64,000 nucleotides of DNA. It comes from Monosporascus cannonballus (lineage: Eukaryota; Ascomycota; Sordariomycetes; Xylariales). Both the position numbers and the translations under genes were made by a program. Each line of letters starts with the position of its first letter. Position 1 is the stretch's first letter. Of this stretch, positions 44,658 through 56,692 are shown in pieces. Under the pieces are notes generated by a model. That model saw only the letters and a list, made by a program, of their open reading frames with translations, searched no databases and was not told where the DNA came from. The stretch is taken from the NCBI GenBank assembly GCA_004154925.1, contig QJNS01000091.1:186001-250000 (forward strand). Direction: 5' to 3'.

Positions 44658-47503
44658 ATGCCGCCGCGGAGAGCACAAAACTACGATGATTATGGCGCTG
44701 CCGTCCATCAAGTCATCCTGTCCACGTCTGATGCGGAATTCCTAGATCAGCTGATACCGGTTCTCAAAGATGCCACGACAACGAATCGCTCCCACACCCT
44801 CACCCAGAACCTGACGCAGTATGCCGACGATCGGGAAGCTGACATTGAACAAATTGGCTTGACCAAGCATGAGGAGTTTTTGAGCTCCGTCAACCAGCTC
44901 CAAGATGTCCGCGAACGTACCGTTGCCCTGACGGCCGAGATCCTGGAGCTGAACCGGTCGATCCAAGCGAGTACCGAGAAACTCGCCGAGCAGAAGCAGG
45001 CCCTGGTTGACACACGCGCCGTCCGCGAGAATATATCAGACGTGTCCGATGCCTTGAAGGAATCCTTGAAGATATTACATGCCGTCAACAATTCCCACGA
45101 ACTTATTCGGAACAAGAAGTACTATGGTGCCCTCAAGTCCCTGGAAGACCTTCAAAACGAGTTCCTCATACCCACGATCCAAAACAAGTATGCGACCCAG
45201 CACCGTCTAGCCTACATGATACAGAAATCCATCCCGGCCTCCCAAAAGACGATATCCGAAGCCGTCATGACCGACCTCAATACGTGGCTGTTTCGCATCA
45301 GGGAGACATCGCAGTTTCTAGGAGAGGTTGCCTTTTACCACACGGAACTGCGCCGCACAAGACAGAAGCAGCGGATTGAGGGTGATGGGTTCCTAAGTCA
45401 ATTCAAGCTGAACTCCGCCATCGAGCTAGTCTTCGACGAGAGCGAGGAATACGACGTTCTCGACAATGAGGAATTACAAGTAAGACTCTATCGGATAGCG
45501 TTGCGTCCTGATGTGGTCTTTGCTGACATAGGGCGCAAGATCGACTTCACTCATCTGTTTGAGGCCTTACATATCCATGAAGCGCTTGGTCAAAGCGACA
45601 AGTTTCGGTCCGAGTATGCTTCTACGAGAAGAAGGCAGAAGGAGCTGCTCCTGCCGAGCTCCGTCAGCCTGACAACCGATGACGAGTCGTCGCTAAGTAG
45701 TCTTCTCGAGGGCATCGCCGGTTTTGCTATCATCGAAAAGGCTACTATGCGGCGGGCTCCTCAGTTGCGTTCGGCCATTGATGTAGGCTGAGCCCGATAA
45801 ACTTACCACTGTCGCCGCTGACTTTTCTCAGGTTGAGGAATTGTGGGATTCCATGTGCTCTGCCGCGATATCCCTGACATCGAAGGCGTTGGCCGACATA
45901 AACAATGCTGAAATTATCCTGAAGATCAAAACAATGATTGCCCTCTTCATCCAGACTATGGAGGTATGGCACCTCGCCTTGGCCACATTTGGGGATGCTA
46001 ATAACATAGCGTAGGGATGGGGCTATTCCGTCTCTAGACTTGACGAATTCTTGGTCGATCTCTTCGACAAATATGCAGAGCTTCTTAAACGAAGATTCAG
46101 CGAAGATTTCCAGGAGGTAAGGGGGAGCACCAAGGAGTTGTCGATATGCAGAAGAACTGATTGCTGTAGATCGTCTCCACCGACGATTACATGCCGATGG
46201 CTATCAATTCCAGGGAAGAGTACGAGAAAGTTGTCAATGTCAGCTGGTTCTCGCAAGATAAAGACATTGAGGACCTTACGTGAGTTTGTCCTGTCCCCGT
46301 TTGCAACGCTTTTCTAACCGTCATCAGGTTCCCATGCGTATTGCCTTTCTCGCAGATGTATCCGCTGTGTTGCATCGATATTCGGAATTTCCTCAACCAG
46401 TTTTACTTCTTCTCGGACGACCATTTCCAACACCCGAATAAGATCGACGAAACTTTGCGGCAGGTAAGTCATCTACTGGTGCAATGCGCAGACAAATTAT
46501 TCTGACATGATTGCCAGTCGCTAGATGAACTACTCACGGAAAAAGTCTGCCAATCTCTAGTCGAAAGACTAAGTTCGCAGTATTTAGGTCAGATAGTACA
46601 GATCCTGATCAACCTGGAACACTTCGAGACGGCATGCCAGGAGTTGGAGCAGCTCCTGATCCGGGCGAGATCCTCCGGGTCTGCCGGTGGGCCCCTGACC
46701 CTGGCCGCCACCGAGCAGTTCAGAAGCCACAAGAAGACGGCGGAGAAGCGCATCTTCGAGCTGGTCAACTCCAAGATCGACGACCTAGTGGAGACGGCCG
46801 AGTACGACTGGATGGCCCCCCAGCCACCGACTGAGCCCAGCAACTACATGCAGACCCTGACGCGGTATCTATCTAACATCATGAACTCTACCCTGCTGGG
46901 TCTGCCGCGGGAGATCAAGGAGCTCATCTACTTTGACGCGTTGAGTCACGCGGCCAACATGATACTGGTGAGGAACTTTCTGTTTTTGTCAACGACAACA
47001 ACAAGAAACCCCCCTACCCTTTAAAATATATATATATATATATATAAGAAAAACCCCCTGGCCGACTTGACTAATCTTTCTTACATCCTAGGCCTTGCCG
47101 CTCTCGCCCGACGTCAAGAAGATCAACCCGAATGGCGTCGCGGCGCTCGCGATGGACGTGAAGCACCTGACGGACTTCGTCGACGACCTCGAGAACGGCT
47201 TCATGCTGCGCTCGAATCTCGACGAGCTCGAGCAGACCATCCAGTTGCTGCAGTCCGACAACACGGACGAGTTCTTCGACGTCTCGACCCGGAACAAGAA
47301 GTACGGCCGCGTCGACGCCATGAACGGTCCAATCCTATTAGACAAGTATGTCGCTTGCGCAGCCCTCTCGACTAAAATGAAAATTGGAAGGTGGCTAATG
47401 AACGCGCTACAGGCTCACCCAACAGATTTCGAGCACTGGCCAGACCGCCCAGCGCTTTGCTAACTTCACGTCTAACCTGTCATCCCGCTTTGGGACTAAC
47501 TAG
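44658..47503 (+). CDS. sec15: Exocyst complex component Sec15
   Basis: Nine exons: 44658..45479, 45540..45782, 45832..45963, 46015..46116, 46170..46279, 46328..46463, 46518..46967, 47092..47345, 47413..47503; 779 aa, the usual length of fungal Sec15. Sec15 is the exocyst subunit that binds the Rab GTPase Sec4 on secretory vesicles and passes them to the plasma membrane for fusion at growing tips. The reading matches Sec15 over its whole length: an N-terminal coiled-coil half (about residues 30-180) and the helical C-terminal half, including Leu-Phe-Glu-Ala-Leu-His-Ile-His-Glu-Ala-Leu-Gly, Asn-Phe-Leu-Asn-Gln-Phe-Tyr-Phe-Phe and the final Ala-Asn-Phe-Thr segment. Introns are 48-67 bp except intron 7 (46968-47091, 124 bp), which holds a TA microsatellite. 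Intron 1 (45480-45539) uses a GCAAG acceptor and is in frame. The ATG at 44658 begins Met-Pro-Pro-Arg-Arg; the upstream open frame has no family match. Confidence 0.93.
47026..47046. repeat. (TA)n microsatellite in sec15 intron 7
   Basis: About ten TA units within the only long intron of sec15. Confidence 0.85.
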
Positions 47504-47860
47504 GGAAACGTGTTCAACAAATCACGCCAGATTTTGTGGCACGGGAAAGTCGTTCGGCGATTTGATATGGACATCTCGCATTCTTTGTCTTCCCTAAACC
47601 CATGGTGGAAAGAATTACCGGCTATGCGTGCTCGATGGAATATTTCCCCCTTTAAACCAACTCAGAAGCCCTGCGCCAGACTCTCCAAGGAAAATCCAAC
47701 CTAATGTATCGCATATCAACCTTCACAGAGCGTTGGCCCCATCGTCGTCATGTACGTTATCGTTTTGGGCGCGGTCCGCTGAGACGCCCAACCTTGGGTC
47801 CATGTGAGCGGAGGGTCCCTGCTCCTTCACCATCCCGGGAACATCCTCCAGCCTGTCCTC
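47504..47860. other. Shared 3' region of convergent sec15 and hapE
   Basis: 357 bp between two facing stop codons; expected to hold both 3' UTRs. No further gene seen. Confidence 0.7.
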
Positions 47861-48874
47861 CTACTGCTGCTGCGGCATCCCCGGGTAGGCGTACATGTTC
47901 TCCATATCACCGTACATCTGCGGCTGCTGCTGACCGTAGGGAGCTCCCGGTCCTGGCTGTACTTGGTTGGCATACATGGCTGGGCCGCGATACTCCTGAT
48001 CAGGCGCGATGGCATGTCCGCCCATGCCGTAGTCCGCCGGTGCCATGTGTTGATGGTTCGGCGCCCCAGGCATTCCGTGCTGCCCGGGCATCTGACCAGC
48101 TGCCGAAGCCGGTACGCCCTGTCCTGCTTGGTTCTGGGCGGGGTTCGTGCGCTTAGCATGGCTGGCCTCTTCGCGCGGCACGATGTCGATCAGGAAGTCG
48201 AACATGTCACTCTTGGCCAAAGCAGAGGCGATATCGGATCGCTGCAACGTTCTCCGTTTGTTCTCTTCAGCGTGGATCCAGGCGCGCATGGTGAGCTCGG
48301 TAATAAATATGTCGCAGCCTTTAGCAAAGAGGATGGGCGCCTCGGCCGAAATCATCTTCACTTCCGGGTCGGCTTTCATAACCTTCTTGATTCGGGCGAG
48401 CGGTAGCTGATGTAGCTTGTAATCGTGTTGATCGGATTCGAGGTGGTTGATGGTCTGCTGCCAATAGGTCGTCAGGATGTCCTTGAATTGACCGTGCAGT
48501 CCTTGGTGCACATTTGCCCAGGGTCCAGTATAGAGCTCCGCGGGTGCGAAGCCGGAGGTTGCGAGCTAGGTTTGGTACGGTTAGTCGAACGAGCGACGAA
48601 AATGTAATAAACGGGGAAGGAGATGAGATCAAACTTCTGCGTTGGCAGAGGGAGAAGAAAGATGATGAGACTCACTGCTGCACTGGCGCCTAGAAGGAGA
48701 GATTAGTAACGTGACACGAGAAAACGGCAAATACTCTTGCGCGACAGGTGATGAAATGGAGGAGCGACCCCAAAAATGAATGCACATACCGTAATGACCT
48801 CCATGACTTGTATCATATGCAGGCGGTGCTGCTCCCCGCGACTGCTGCGGGTGATTTGACGAGGGCTGGTCCAT
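47861..48874 (-). CDS. hapE: CCAAT-binding complex subunit HapE/Hap5 (NF-YC)
   Basis: Three exons, complement(47861..48565, 48676..48689, 48790..48874), 267 aa. It is a subunit of the heterotrimeric CCAAT-binding factor (HapB/C/E; NF-Y), a nuclear transcription factor that also recruits HapX/Hap4 in iron and redox control. The histone fold covers about residues 85-161 ([11 protein letters not shown]ough Phe-Leu-Ile-Asp-Ile-Val-Pro). The fungal extension just before it (Ile-Leu-Thr-Thr-Tyr-Trp to Asp-Tyr-Lys) is the part known in yeast Hap5 to be needed for Hap4 recruitment. The C-terminus is rich in Gln, Pro, Met and Tyr. The middle exon has only 14 bases; it is needed to keep the frame and has proper splice sites on both sides. 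Introns: 48690-48789 (100 bp) and 48566-48675 (110 bp). Four ATTGG (CCAAT on the gene's strand) lie 330-670 bp upstream, allowing autoregulation. Confidence 0.93.
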
Positions 48875-49050
48875 GGCTGGTCTGTACGCTTAGGATTCGA
48901 CCGGATCGCGTTGGAGCTGCGCTCGTTTGCGACTCTCGGTTTTAATAAGCTGCGAGGAAATGGACCGGGGCCGTGCGATCCAGCGAAACGGAAACTCTTT
49001 TCGAGTCTCGAAGTCTGGGACGCCTGTTCCCGTTTGATTTCACACTCGCG

Positions 49051-49074
49051 CGCACACAGACACACACACACACA
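49051..49074. repeat. (CA)n microsatellite upstream of hapE
   Basis: Imperfect CA run about 180 bp upstream of the hapE start codon, probably in the 5' leader. Confidence 0.8.
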
Positions 49075-49207
49075 ACAGACACGAGCCGGCGGTCGATAAG
49101 TAGCACGAAGGTTACACAAAAGAGCTACGAGCCGGACCCTCGGCCAAAGAGAGCTCTGTATGGTTTGTATTGTTTACACTGGGCCGCGTGGGTGATGTAA
49201 CAAAACA

Positions 49208-49548
49208 ATTGGGGCCAGTAAGGGAAAGCTTGGTGCTTCTTGCTTCTCGCTGGGGGCCGCTCGAGTTGCGCTTTGATGGGACTGACGAGATTGATTGGCC
49301 GTTCGCAGGGAAAGCTGGACGGGCTGGATTTGTGAATAGTGCGGTGCGGGAGTGACGAGTGGGATTGATGAAGATTGATTGGGTGGGTGCGAGGGTTGGC
49401 CGGGGGTGGTCGGGGGGTGCAAGCGTGTGATCTAATGGTGTATGTAGGAAGAGGTCCTTATGTAATCGTGGTGCAACTCGCTCTTCGAGCATCTGCTGTG
49501 GGCAAGCGAACGGAACTTTGCGGCAAAAGGCCCGGGCCTATGAATTGG
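49208..49548 (-). promoter_or_regulatory. Cluster of four CCAAT boxes upstream of hapE
   Basis: ATTGG on plus (CCAAT in the direction of hapE) at 49208-49212, 49294-49298, 49378-49382 and 49544-49548. HapE is a subunit of the factor that binds this sequence, and negative autoregulation of a Hap subunit gene through CCAAT is known from Aspergillus. Five-base motifs occur often by chance, so occupancy is inference. Confidence 0.4.
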
Positions 49549-50719
49549 GCACCCTGGTGGGTGTCTGGGCAGAGGGATGCCCTGAATTGCTTGCTGACAA
49601 GCTCTAAGCGGGGTTTATCCGAAGTCGAGTTGACGCTCACCCTGTGCTCTTTTTCTGTTCTTGTGCTTGATTCGGTGAAGCTGTTGATATGGGCGACGGA
49701 TGGCTGGCACCGCCACTTGTCGACAGGTGGAGATGGCTGAACGACTTCAGGGGAAGTTGACCGGCTGGCTGGATCAATGCAGGCTAGTAAGTGGATGGTA
49801 GGAACCGACCTAGGCTGGACCTATTATTTCGACCAAACAGACACTTTACATAGGATGGAAATATGCAGAGAACAAGTGAGAGGGTTGGTGGCGAAAGGTC
49901 GAAGAAACGAGTAGCCTCATATGTATGTAGGTAATCGCTCGGACTAACTCTTAGGTAGGTATAGGAAAACCCAAAACAGCGGGTGAGTATTTAAGGCTGA
50001 TGGATCTACTGTGGGAGATGTGTTGGACAGTAAGGGCAATGACGTTGGATTCCCTTTCTATTTAATATGTCATCGGGACTGGTTCCTGGGCTCGAGCGAA
50101 AACGATATCAGATCCTCGATGGCGGCTTCTGGCAGTGCGCTATAGTACCAGCGTGTGCTTTGGTAGGGCTGGATGCCGAGATGAGCATGACGGGATCCTG
50201 CGGAAACTGCGCGGCCTGACATGAGCCCGGGGGTGTGATGTAGCTGATGTGCTGGCAATTGTGGTTGGGCATCAGTGGCACCCCCAGGTCAAATTCACAG
50301 GGGCCCTCGATAATCGTGCAATGCGTGCATACAGAGTAGCGCGTATGTGATGGCTTTCAAATGTCGGCAGGGGATCCTCGGAAAGGTTCCTTCGACTTGG
50401 GGCGATACGGAGTGAATAAGGCTGTGGTCACAGAGCTCCCCGTCGTGATAGTTTCTTCGAGGTGCATCATACTCCTTCCTCATTGGAAGTCGCTTCCTAA
50501 TCAATGTAGCAGCCCTGTTTTCGGAACGGCTGTGCTCACCAAGTATTGCAGCTCGTACAGCCCCCCCACCCTTCTCCGGTGCGCTAGCCGGTGCCAAGCC
50601 ACGTTTCTGCACCGCCTCACTCTGGAGCTCCCAAATTTTTTCAACCCTCCAAGGGAAGTTTGTTACCAGCTCAGTTTCCCTCTCTCAAGTCAACAGTTAC
50701 ACAACTCACCAACCACACT

Positions 50720-51743
50720 ATGGAAGACAAATGGGTTGAACTGTCAGACGAACAGATTGACCAGCTTCTCTCTGAGGCGGAGACGAGGCTCTCGACACAA
50801 GAGAAGGATGGCAAAAGCCTCGTAAAGCCTACCATGTCTGAGGTTGCTCAGGTCCAGGACAACAAGCCTGGCACGACGACTACCGCCCTGGAAGCACCTC
50901 AGCCCACCTCTTCAGAGACCAAATACAGGGGGGGGCAATCCAAGGAAAGGCTATCAGTGCGCGTCCCGGAGGCCCGGAGGAGTAAGAAAGATAATGTATG
51001 TCCTCTACCATCTTCCTCTCAAGCTCAATATCTGCGAACCCTTTTCCAATGATGAAAACAACATCCCATTTCATTGAAGTGGTAACTGCTCCCGTCATGG
51101 GTAATGTTACCACGCCAGAATGATAGATTATATTTGTCATAGTTATTCTGAGATTTCCCATCACTACGAACTCTTCTCGGAGCTTCTTCAGCAGCACCTC
51201 GCTAACGGAGTTTCAGCCTACAAAAGCCGATGCAGGCCCAGCATGGTATAACCTCCCAAGAACGGATCTCACCCCGGAGTTAAAGCGAGACCTCCAGATC
51301 CTCAAAATGAGGGATATCCTCGATCCCAAGAGGTGAGCATACGATACTCTTTCGTCTTCCGCGGCGCATGTGGTCCATTACATCGCCTTCGCATTGACTC
51401 TGGGCGCCTGGACGAGTTCGCAGCTCCTATGGCCTGCCAGGTTATCATGTGCAACGTTGCTAACTTTCGTGACACATCTAGATTCTATCGGAAAGACAAT
51501 TCCAAGGCTGCCGTACCCGAGTTCAGCCAGGTCGGTGTCCTCGTCGAGGGCCCGACGGAATGGCACAGTGCTCGGATGACGAAGAAGGAAAGGAAACGTA
51601 CTCTAATAGACGAAGTTCTGGAGACCGAAGACTCGACACGTCGCTTCAAGTCTAAATATGGCCAAATCCAAGAGGCCAAGACGAGCGGCAAGAGGGGGTA
51701 TTATAAGAAGATGATGGAGAAGCGATACGGCCGCAAGGGTTGA
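50720..51743 (+). CDS. fcf2: rRNA-processing protein Fcf2
   Basis: Three exons: 50720..50995, 51217..51332, 51482..51743; 217 aa. Fcf2 is a nucleolar protein required for early pre-rRNA cleavages in 18S rRNA maturation. The Fcf2 domain fills residues 93-217: Ala-Gly-Pro-Ala-Trp-Tyr-Asn-Leu-Pro, Leu-Thr-Pro-Glu-Leu-Lys-Arg-Asp-Leu-Gln, Leu-Asp-Pro-Lys-Arg, then Val-Glu-Gly-Pro-Thr-Glu and Met-Thr-Lys-Lys-Glu-Arg-Lys, and a basic end with Ala-Lys-Thr-Ser-Gly-Lys. The first 92 residues are acidic and of low complexity, as usual for the family. Introns are 221 bp (GTATGT...TTTCAG, with a CTAAC branch site close to the acceptor) and 149 bp. The first intron could hide a small additional exon, but the splice chosen keeps the frame. 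The ATG at 50720 is the last one before the conserved frame. Confidence 0.88.
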
Positions 51744-53738
51744 AACATCTTGGCGCACACCGGATGTTAACCAAGCCTCGTCTGTAATAATTCACAGGCC
51801 ATCGCTCCTTCGTACCAGGATGCGCCTTGAAGGACTGCCGTCTTATGCGACCAGGTTCGTGCGTTCGTACGGTTTACCGCACTGAACTTCTAGGCGCCTA
51901 AGTGTCGCGATACTCGCTCCAAATTCCTTGGGCTATATGGCAGTAAGGGCTTGCCTGTGACGTTTCGAATGGGCTGAAATGCTCAGATCAGATAGGTAAA
52001 TCCTTACGAAGTGCGCCCGGAATCAACTATCCGGTCGCTGAGGAGCCGTATATGCACGTCGCTCCAGGGTACGCCTAGGGAGGGAGAAACGGATTCCCGA
52101 TGTTACAGGATGAATCTACTCGTCCAAGCCGGCATTTTTAGGTGTTGATACTTTGGACTCTGTCCTGCTATGCAAATAGTATATCCAAGCCAAATGCAGT
52201 AAACTACTTGCCAACCATCTTCACTTTTCTCAAAAGTTTGATATTTGATGACTACGTCTGGCATGATGTCACTGATCCTCCCGTTCCTAGTACGCTCTCC
52301 CCCACTATCCTCCAGCCTGAAGACTCCGTCGCCCAACACAATAGCGACCTTTCCTCTCGTCGAACCACTGCCCCGTGTCTCAGCATGTTCCTCAACCTGC
52401 GTAAGGTGACCTTAGCGGCGCTCCTCCACTACGAGCGCTCATTAGTTCAGCGAGTTACTCGCCGGCCCCGGCGACCACATCGCCGACAACCCCAACGAGC
52501 GCGACTAGCCCAGCTTGACAAACCGCGTTTAGGGGACACCGGTAGCAACCTCGCGCCCGCTATGTCGCCTGTGGACTTTGGCTTAATTTTGGAAGCTGAG
52601 GCAAGGATGGCGAGATCGCTGTGGCTGCCGCTCGTAGGGGGGGCGGTCCGTATAAGGGCCGGCCTGGCAGGTTCAATGTGAAATATGGGATGAATGCCCG
52701 ATGTAAGCAGGGAAATCTGGTTGGATATAATCCTCTCATGGAGATGGGAATGGAGACAGATATCTGCCGGAGCTTACTTCAGCTTCGTCTCTATTCCGGA
52801 GAGCAACCTGAAATCATCTCGGTGGCTAAAGCCTGAGCGAAAGATTCTCAGACACCATACCTAGCCTTGTTCCCGTCATTTGGGGCGGATGGTCAGGCAT
52901 ATAGGTCCAAAAGAGCCCGTACTCTTATCCCGGTCCCAGGGCCGGTCTGTGGCGGGGTGGGTTGTTCGGCCGGCAGCCCATCCAACTGCAGGAATACTTG
53001 GGGGTTTCGCCGGGGTCACCACTATTCGACTCTAGGCACAGCATATGCTTACGTAGCCGTCATGCCGACCGCGGACCCTCCTTATACGTTCACCAGCGTC
53101 AAGGAGATGTAGGCAATCGACACCGGGCCGAACCCCTATTGCCATTCATACCTTTCCCTTTTCATAATTTGTTTGCGGTATTCTTGGAAGAGGTCTATTC
53201 GAGCAGCCTAGCATGCTATCTATCCGGTGCTCGTAAACCCTACCACACTCCATAGCGGAAATATTCTTATCTGATTCAGTTCAGCGCATTTCACAAAGGG
53301 TGGCAGTTAACTTCGGAAATGAAATAAGGTTGGCGGCGATTAAATGCTGGAAGGTTGTTAATCTGCATATTGGTTAAGTACCATGGGGATAGCCCCGGTA
53401 TTAGCTATGCCGAATTTGTATGAGACGATTATTAGCGCGGCCCACAGCTACATGACTGTGTGCCAAAGCTTTGTGCCTGATAACACACTCACAAGCATGT
53501 AGCGAGACCCAGGCAGCAGGGTCCAGGCTTCAAGAGGGTAACCTAACGGAGCGTTACATAATCACCGAGCTTTATCCGGCGACTTGCTCATAGCAACCCG
53601 ACCGGGGGATCCCAAGCTCAACGACCCTTAACTTTACCGACAGTGTTTACCACTTCGGGCCGGGAATTCAGTGCGATCCCTGACTGACATCTAACTTAGG
53701 AACTGGATCATGATACAAGTATAAGAAAATGAGCGAAG
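51744..53738. other. Intergenic region between fcf2 and vps16
   Basis: 2.0 kb between genes on the same strand, of normal composition. A 179-codon ORF (52142-52681, +) and shorter ones lack family resemblance, conserved motifs or sensible composition. I see no RNA gene or transposon end. Confidence 0.5.
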
Positions 53739-56692
53739 ATGGAAGCAGCAACTCACCCAACGGCGGGGTGGGAGAAGGTTGGAGATAGGTTCTACCGAAA
53801 GACCCAACTCTATACCGCGATATTCGACCAGGATCTAGACCTGGGCAACTACATCGTAGCCGGGGCTCCCTACGGAGGCGCCATAGGTAAGGTGGATTAC
53901 TTTTCCCTTTAATCACAAACATAGTGATTACTCCAAGCTGTTGTGCGCATTATACAAAGTAGCCGGCTGGAGCTCCTCGTGATCTGACCTTCATTGGTTG
54001 CAGGCCTAGGAGCCATAACTTGGCGTAGCACACGTCAACAGCTCTTGGCCTCCGAGCGCTTCAACAATCAGTAACATATCAGCATCCTATTTTGATTCTC
54101 CCAACTTTCTAACCGTCACACTTCCCTAGACACCTTTCACTGACATCATCCCAGCCATTTACCGGGATGAGACCAAGATTGTATCTTATCGGGCCTCCCA
54201 ATCCTCGAAGCCTAGCATTGACATCTATAGCTCTGCCGGCAAGCTCCTGAAGAGTATTGCTTGGGATAAGGGCTCGATCAAGGGCCTTGGTTGGTCCGAA
54301 GACGAGAAGCTTCTCGTAGTGGGGTACGACGGGACCGTGCGATGCTACTATGGCTTGCAGGGTGATTTCACCCAGTTCTCCCTCGGCCGTGAAGCTGAAG
54401 AGTTTGGCGTCCAATCGTGTCGGTTCTACGACCATGGGATGGTCGCCCTGCTCACCAACAATTCGCTCATAACCGTCTCGTCGTACGATGAGCCGCGCCC
54501 CAAGGCGCTGGCCACACCGCCCGAAGGGGAAGTTCATGCGTGGGCGATTATACCCCCTAGCTTCACCCTCTCGCTGACAGTTGAGGTGTTGCTGAGCATC
54601 GGTAAGACCATCTACGTTGTAGATGCCACCGATTGCGAGGATCGCTTTCTCGACATAGGCCCTTTCTCTCACATTAGCGTGTCTCCGAATGGAAAGTTCG
54701 CGGCGATCTACGCGGTAGACGGCAAAGCCCATGTTATCACAGCAGACTTTCAGAACAGGCTGAGCGAGCATGACTCCAAATCCCAGATCAAGCCCACATA
54801 TTTACAATGGTGTGGTAATGATGCTGTTGTCATTGCCTGGGAAGACGAAGTGAACGTCGTCGGCCCTAATAATGCAGTAGCAAGTTACGTCTATGAAGGG
54901 CGGGTCCACGTCATTCCTGGTAAGAGTAGATGTGTCATTAAACTATTTGCAGAGCTGACTGGCGCAAGATCATGACGGTGTGCGTCTACTTACCAATGAG
55001 GTCTGCGACTTTCTTCAGAAAGTACCAGATGTTACCGACGAGGTGTTCCGTTATGGTACAGAATCGCCGGCCTCAGTGCTTCTGGACGCGGTCGAACAAC
55101 TTGAGAATCAGTCTCCTAAGGCTGATGATAATATTCAGCTTATCCGACCCAACCTTGTCGAAGCCGTCGACACGTGTGTCGCTGCAGCGGGACATGAGTT
55201 CAACATTCATTGGCAGAAACAGCTTCTGAAGGCGGCATCATTCGGCAAGTCGGTATTAGACATCTACAACAGCGACGATTTCGTGGACATGTGTGAGACT
55301 CTGCGAGTCCTCAATGCCGTTCGCTTCTACGAGATCGGTTTACCCCTGTCCTATGAGCAATACCAGCGCTTGACACCGGAGGGACTTATAGGACGGCTCG
55401 TCAATCGTCACGAATACCTGCTGGCACTCCGGATTGCTGGGTACCTGCGTCTATCAACAGACCGCATCTACGTTCACTGGGCATCTGCAAAAGTCCGCAT
55501 TGGCGCGGAGGATGATGATACCATATGTCAAATGGTCGTGGAGAGGCTGGCTGGCAAGCCAGGCATTTCCTTCGAAACAATCGCCCGCGCTGCTTACGAC
55601 GAGGGTCGTGGACGTCTGGCCACCGAGCTGCTGAATCACGAGCCTCGGGCGGGGCGACAAGTACCTCTCCTTCTTAGTATGGAGGAAGACGAGATCGCGC
55701 TCGACAAGGCCATAGAGAGCGGCGATTCCGATCTGATACTATTCGTCCTACTCCAGTTGAAGAAGAAGCTGCCACTCGCCGCCTTCTTCCGGGTTATCAA
55801 CGCGCGACCGGCAGCAACAGCTCTCTTCGAGTCGTCGGCGGCCCGGGAGGGCGACAACGCCCTCCTGAAAGACCTCTACTACCAGGACGATCGCCGCGTC
55901 GACGGCGCGGGCGTGTTCGTACGGGAGGCGCTGCACCAGCCGGACGCGCGGACGGCCGGGGACAAGCTCGCGCTCGCCACCAAGCTGCTGTCCGACTCGC
56001 GCGAGCACGGCTTCGAGGTGGCGGCCCTCAAGGACGCGGCGACGCTGCTGCGGATGCAGGAGGTGCTCGACCGCGACCTCACCGACTCCTTCACCGGCCT
56101 CAGCGTCAACGAGACGCTGTTCAAGCTCATCAGACTCGGCTACCACAACAAGGCCAAGAAGATCCAGAGCGAGTTCAAGATCCCCGAGAAGGTCGTCTGG
56201 TGGATCCGGTGCGTATATCAGCCCGTCGATGTTTTATATTTATATTTAATTTTTCATATGTGTGCGAGTTGCTAACGAATGTTTATCCGATAGCCTGAGA
56301 GCCCTCGTCGCCAAGCGGGACTGGAACGAGATCGAGGAGATAGCCAAGAGTAGGAAGAGCCCCATCGGCTGGGAGGTAAACAACTCCCCCTTTTACTCCG
56401 TATCAGAAAATCCAGACTGACCCGCCTGCCCGTACTCCAGCCCTTCTTCAGCCAGACCCTACAGGCGGGCAACCAGCGCCTCGCGGCAACCTTCATCCCG
56501 AAGTGCGCGAACCTGGAGCCCGGGGAGGCCATCAAGATGTACGAGAAGTGTGGCATGCGCGTCAAGGCTGCCGAGGAGGCCGTCAAGGCCCGCGACGCCG
56601 ACGCGTGGACACGCCTGCTCGAGGCCGCGGGAAAGACTACTGTGGAAGGGAGGGAGATCGAGCGCTTAGGCGCGCAGGTGTTCAAGAAATAA
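53739..56692 (+). CDS. vps16: Vacuolar protein sorting protein Vps16 (HOPS/CORVET core)
   Basis: Five exons: 53739..53886, 54155..54919, 54969..56208, 56294..56375, 56441..56692; 828 aa, normal for fungal Vps16. It is a class C Vps protein, part of the HOPS and CORVET tethering complexes, needed for fusion at endosomes and the vacuole, and partner of Vps33. The N-terminal half is the Vps16 beta-propeller (Pro-Thr-Ala-Gly-Trp-Glu-Lys-Val-Gly-Asp at the start, Gly-Leu-Gly-Trp-Ser-Glu-Asp-Glu later). The C-terminal alpha-solenoid starts near residue 400, with Leu-Ile-Arg-Leu-Gly-Tyr-His-Asn-Lys-Ala and Ser-Pro-Ile-Gly-Trp-Glu-Pro-Phe near the end. Intron 1 is 268 bp, the others 49, 85 and 65 bp; intron 2 (54920-54968) has a GCAAG acceptor like sec15 intron 1. 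The start Met-Glu-Ala-Ala-Thr-His is chosen because the ATG ten bases upstream is in another frame. Confidence 0.93.

Larger units (their letters stand above)
48875..50719. other. Divergent upstream region of hapE and fcf2
   Basis: 1.85 kb with no gene I can support. It contains a CA microsatellite, CCAAT boxes for hapE, and several overlapping ORFs in all frames with no family resemblance (for example 49112-49492 minus and 49375-49740 plus). Confidence 0.6.

Noticed and set aside
52142..52681. 179-codon ORF between fcf2 and vps16
   Set aside because: Composition changes abruptly along it, and no motif or plausible domain is present; it looks like a chance ORF.
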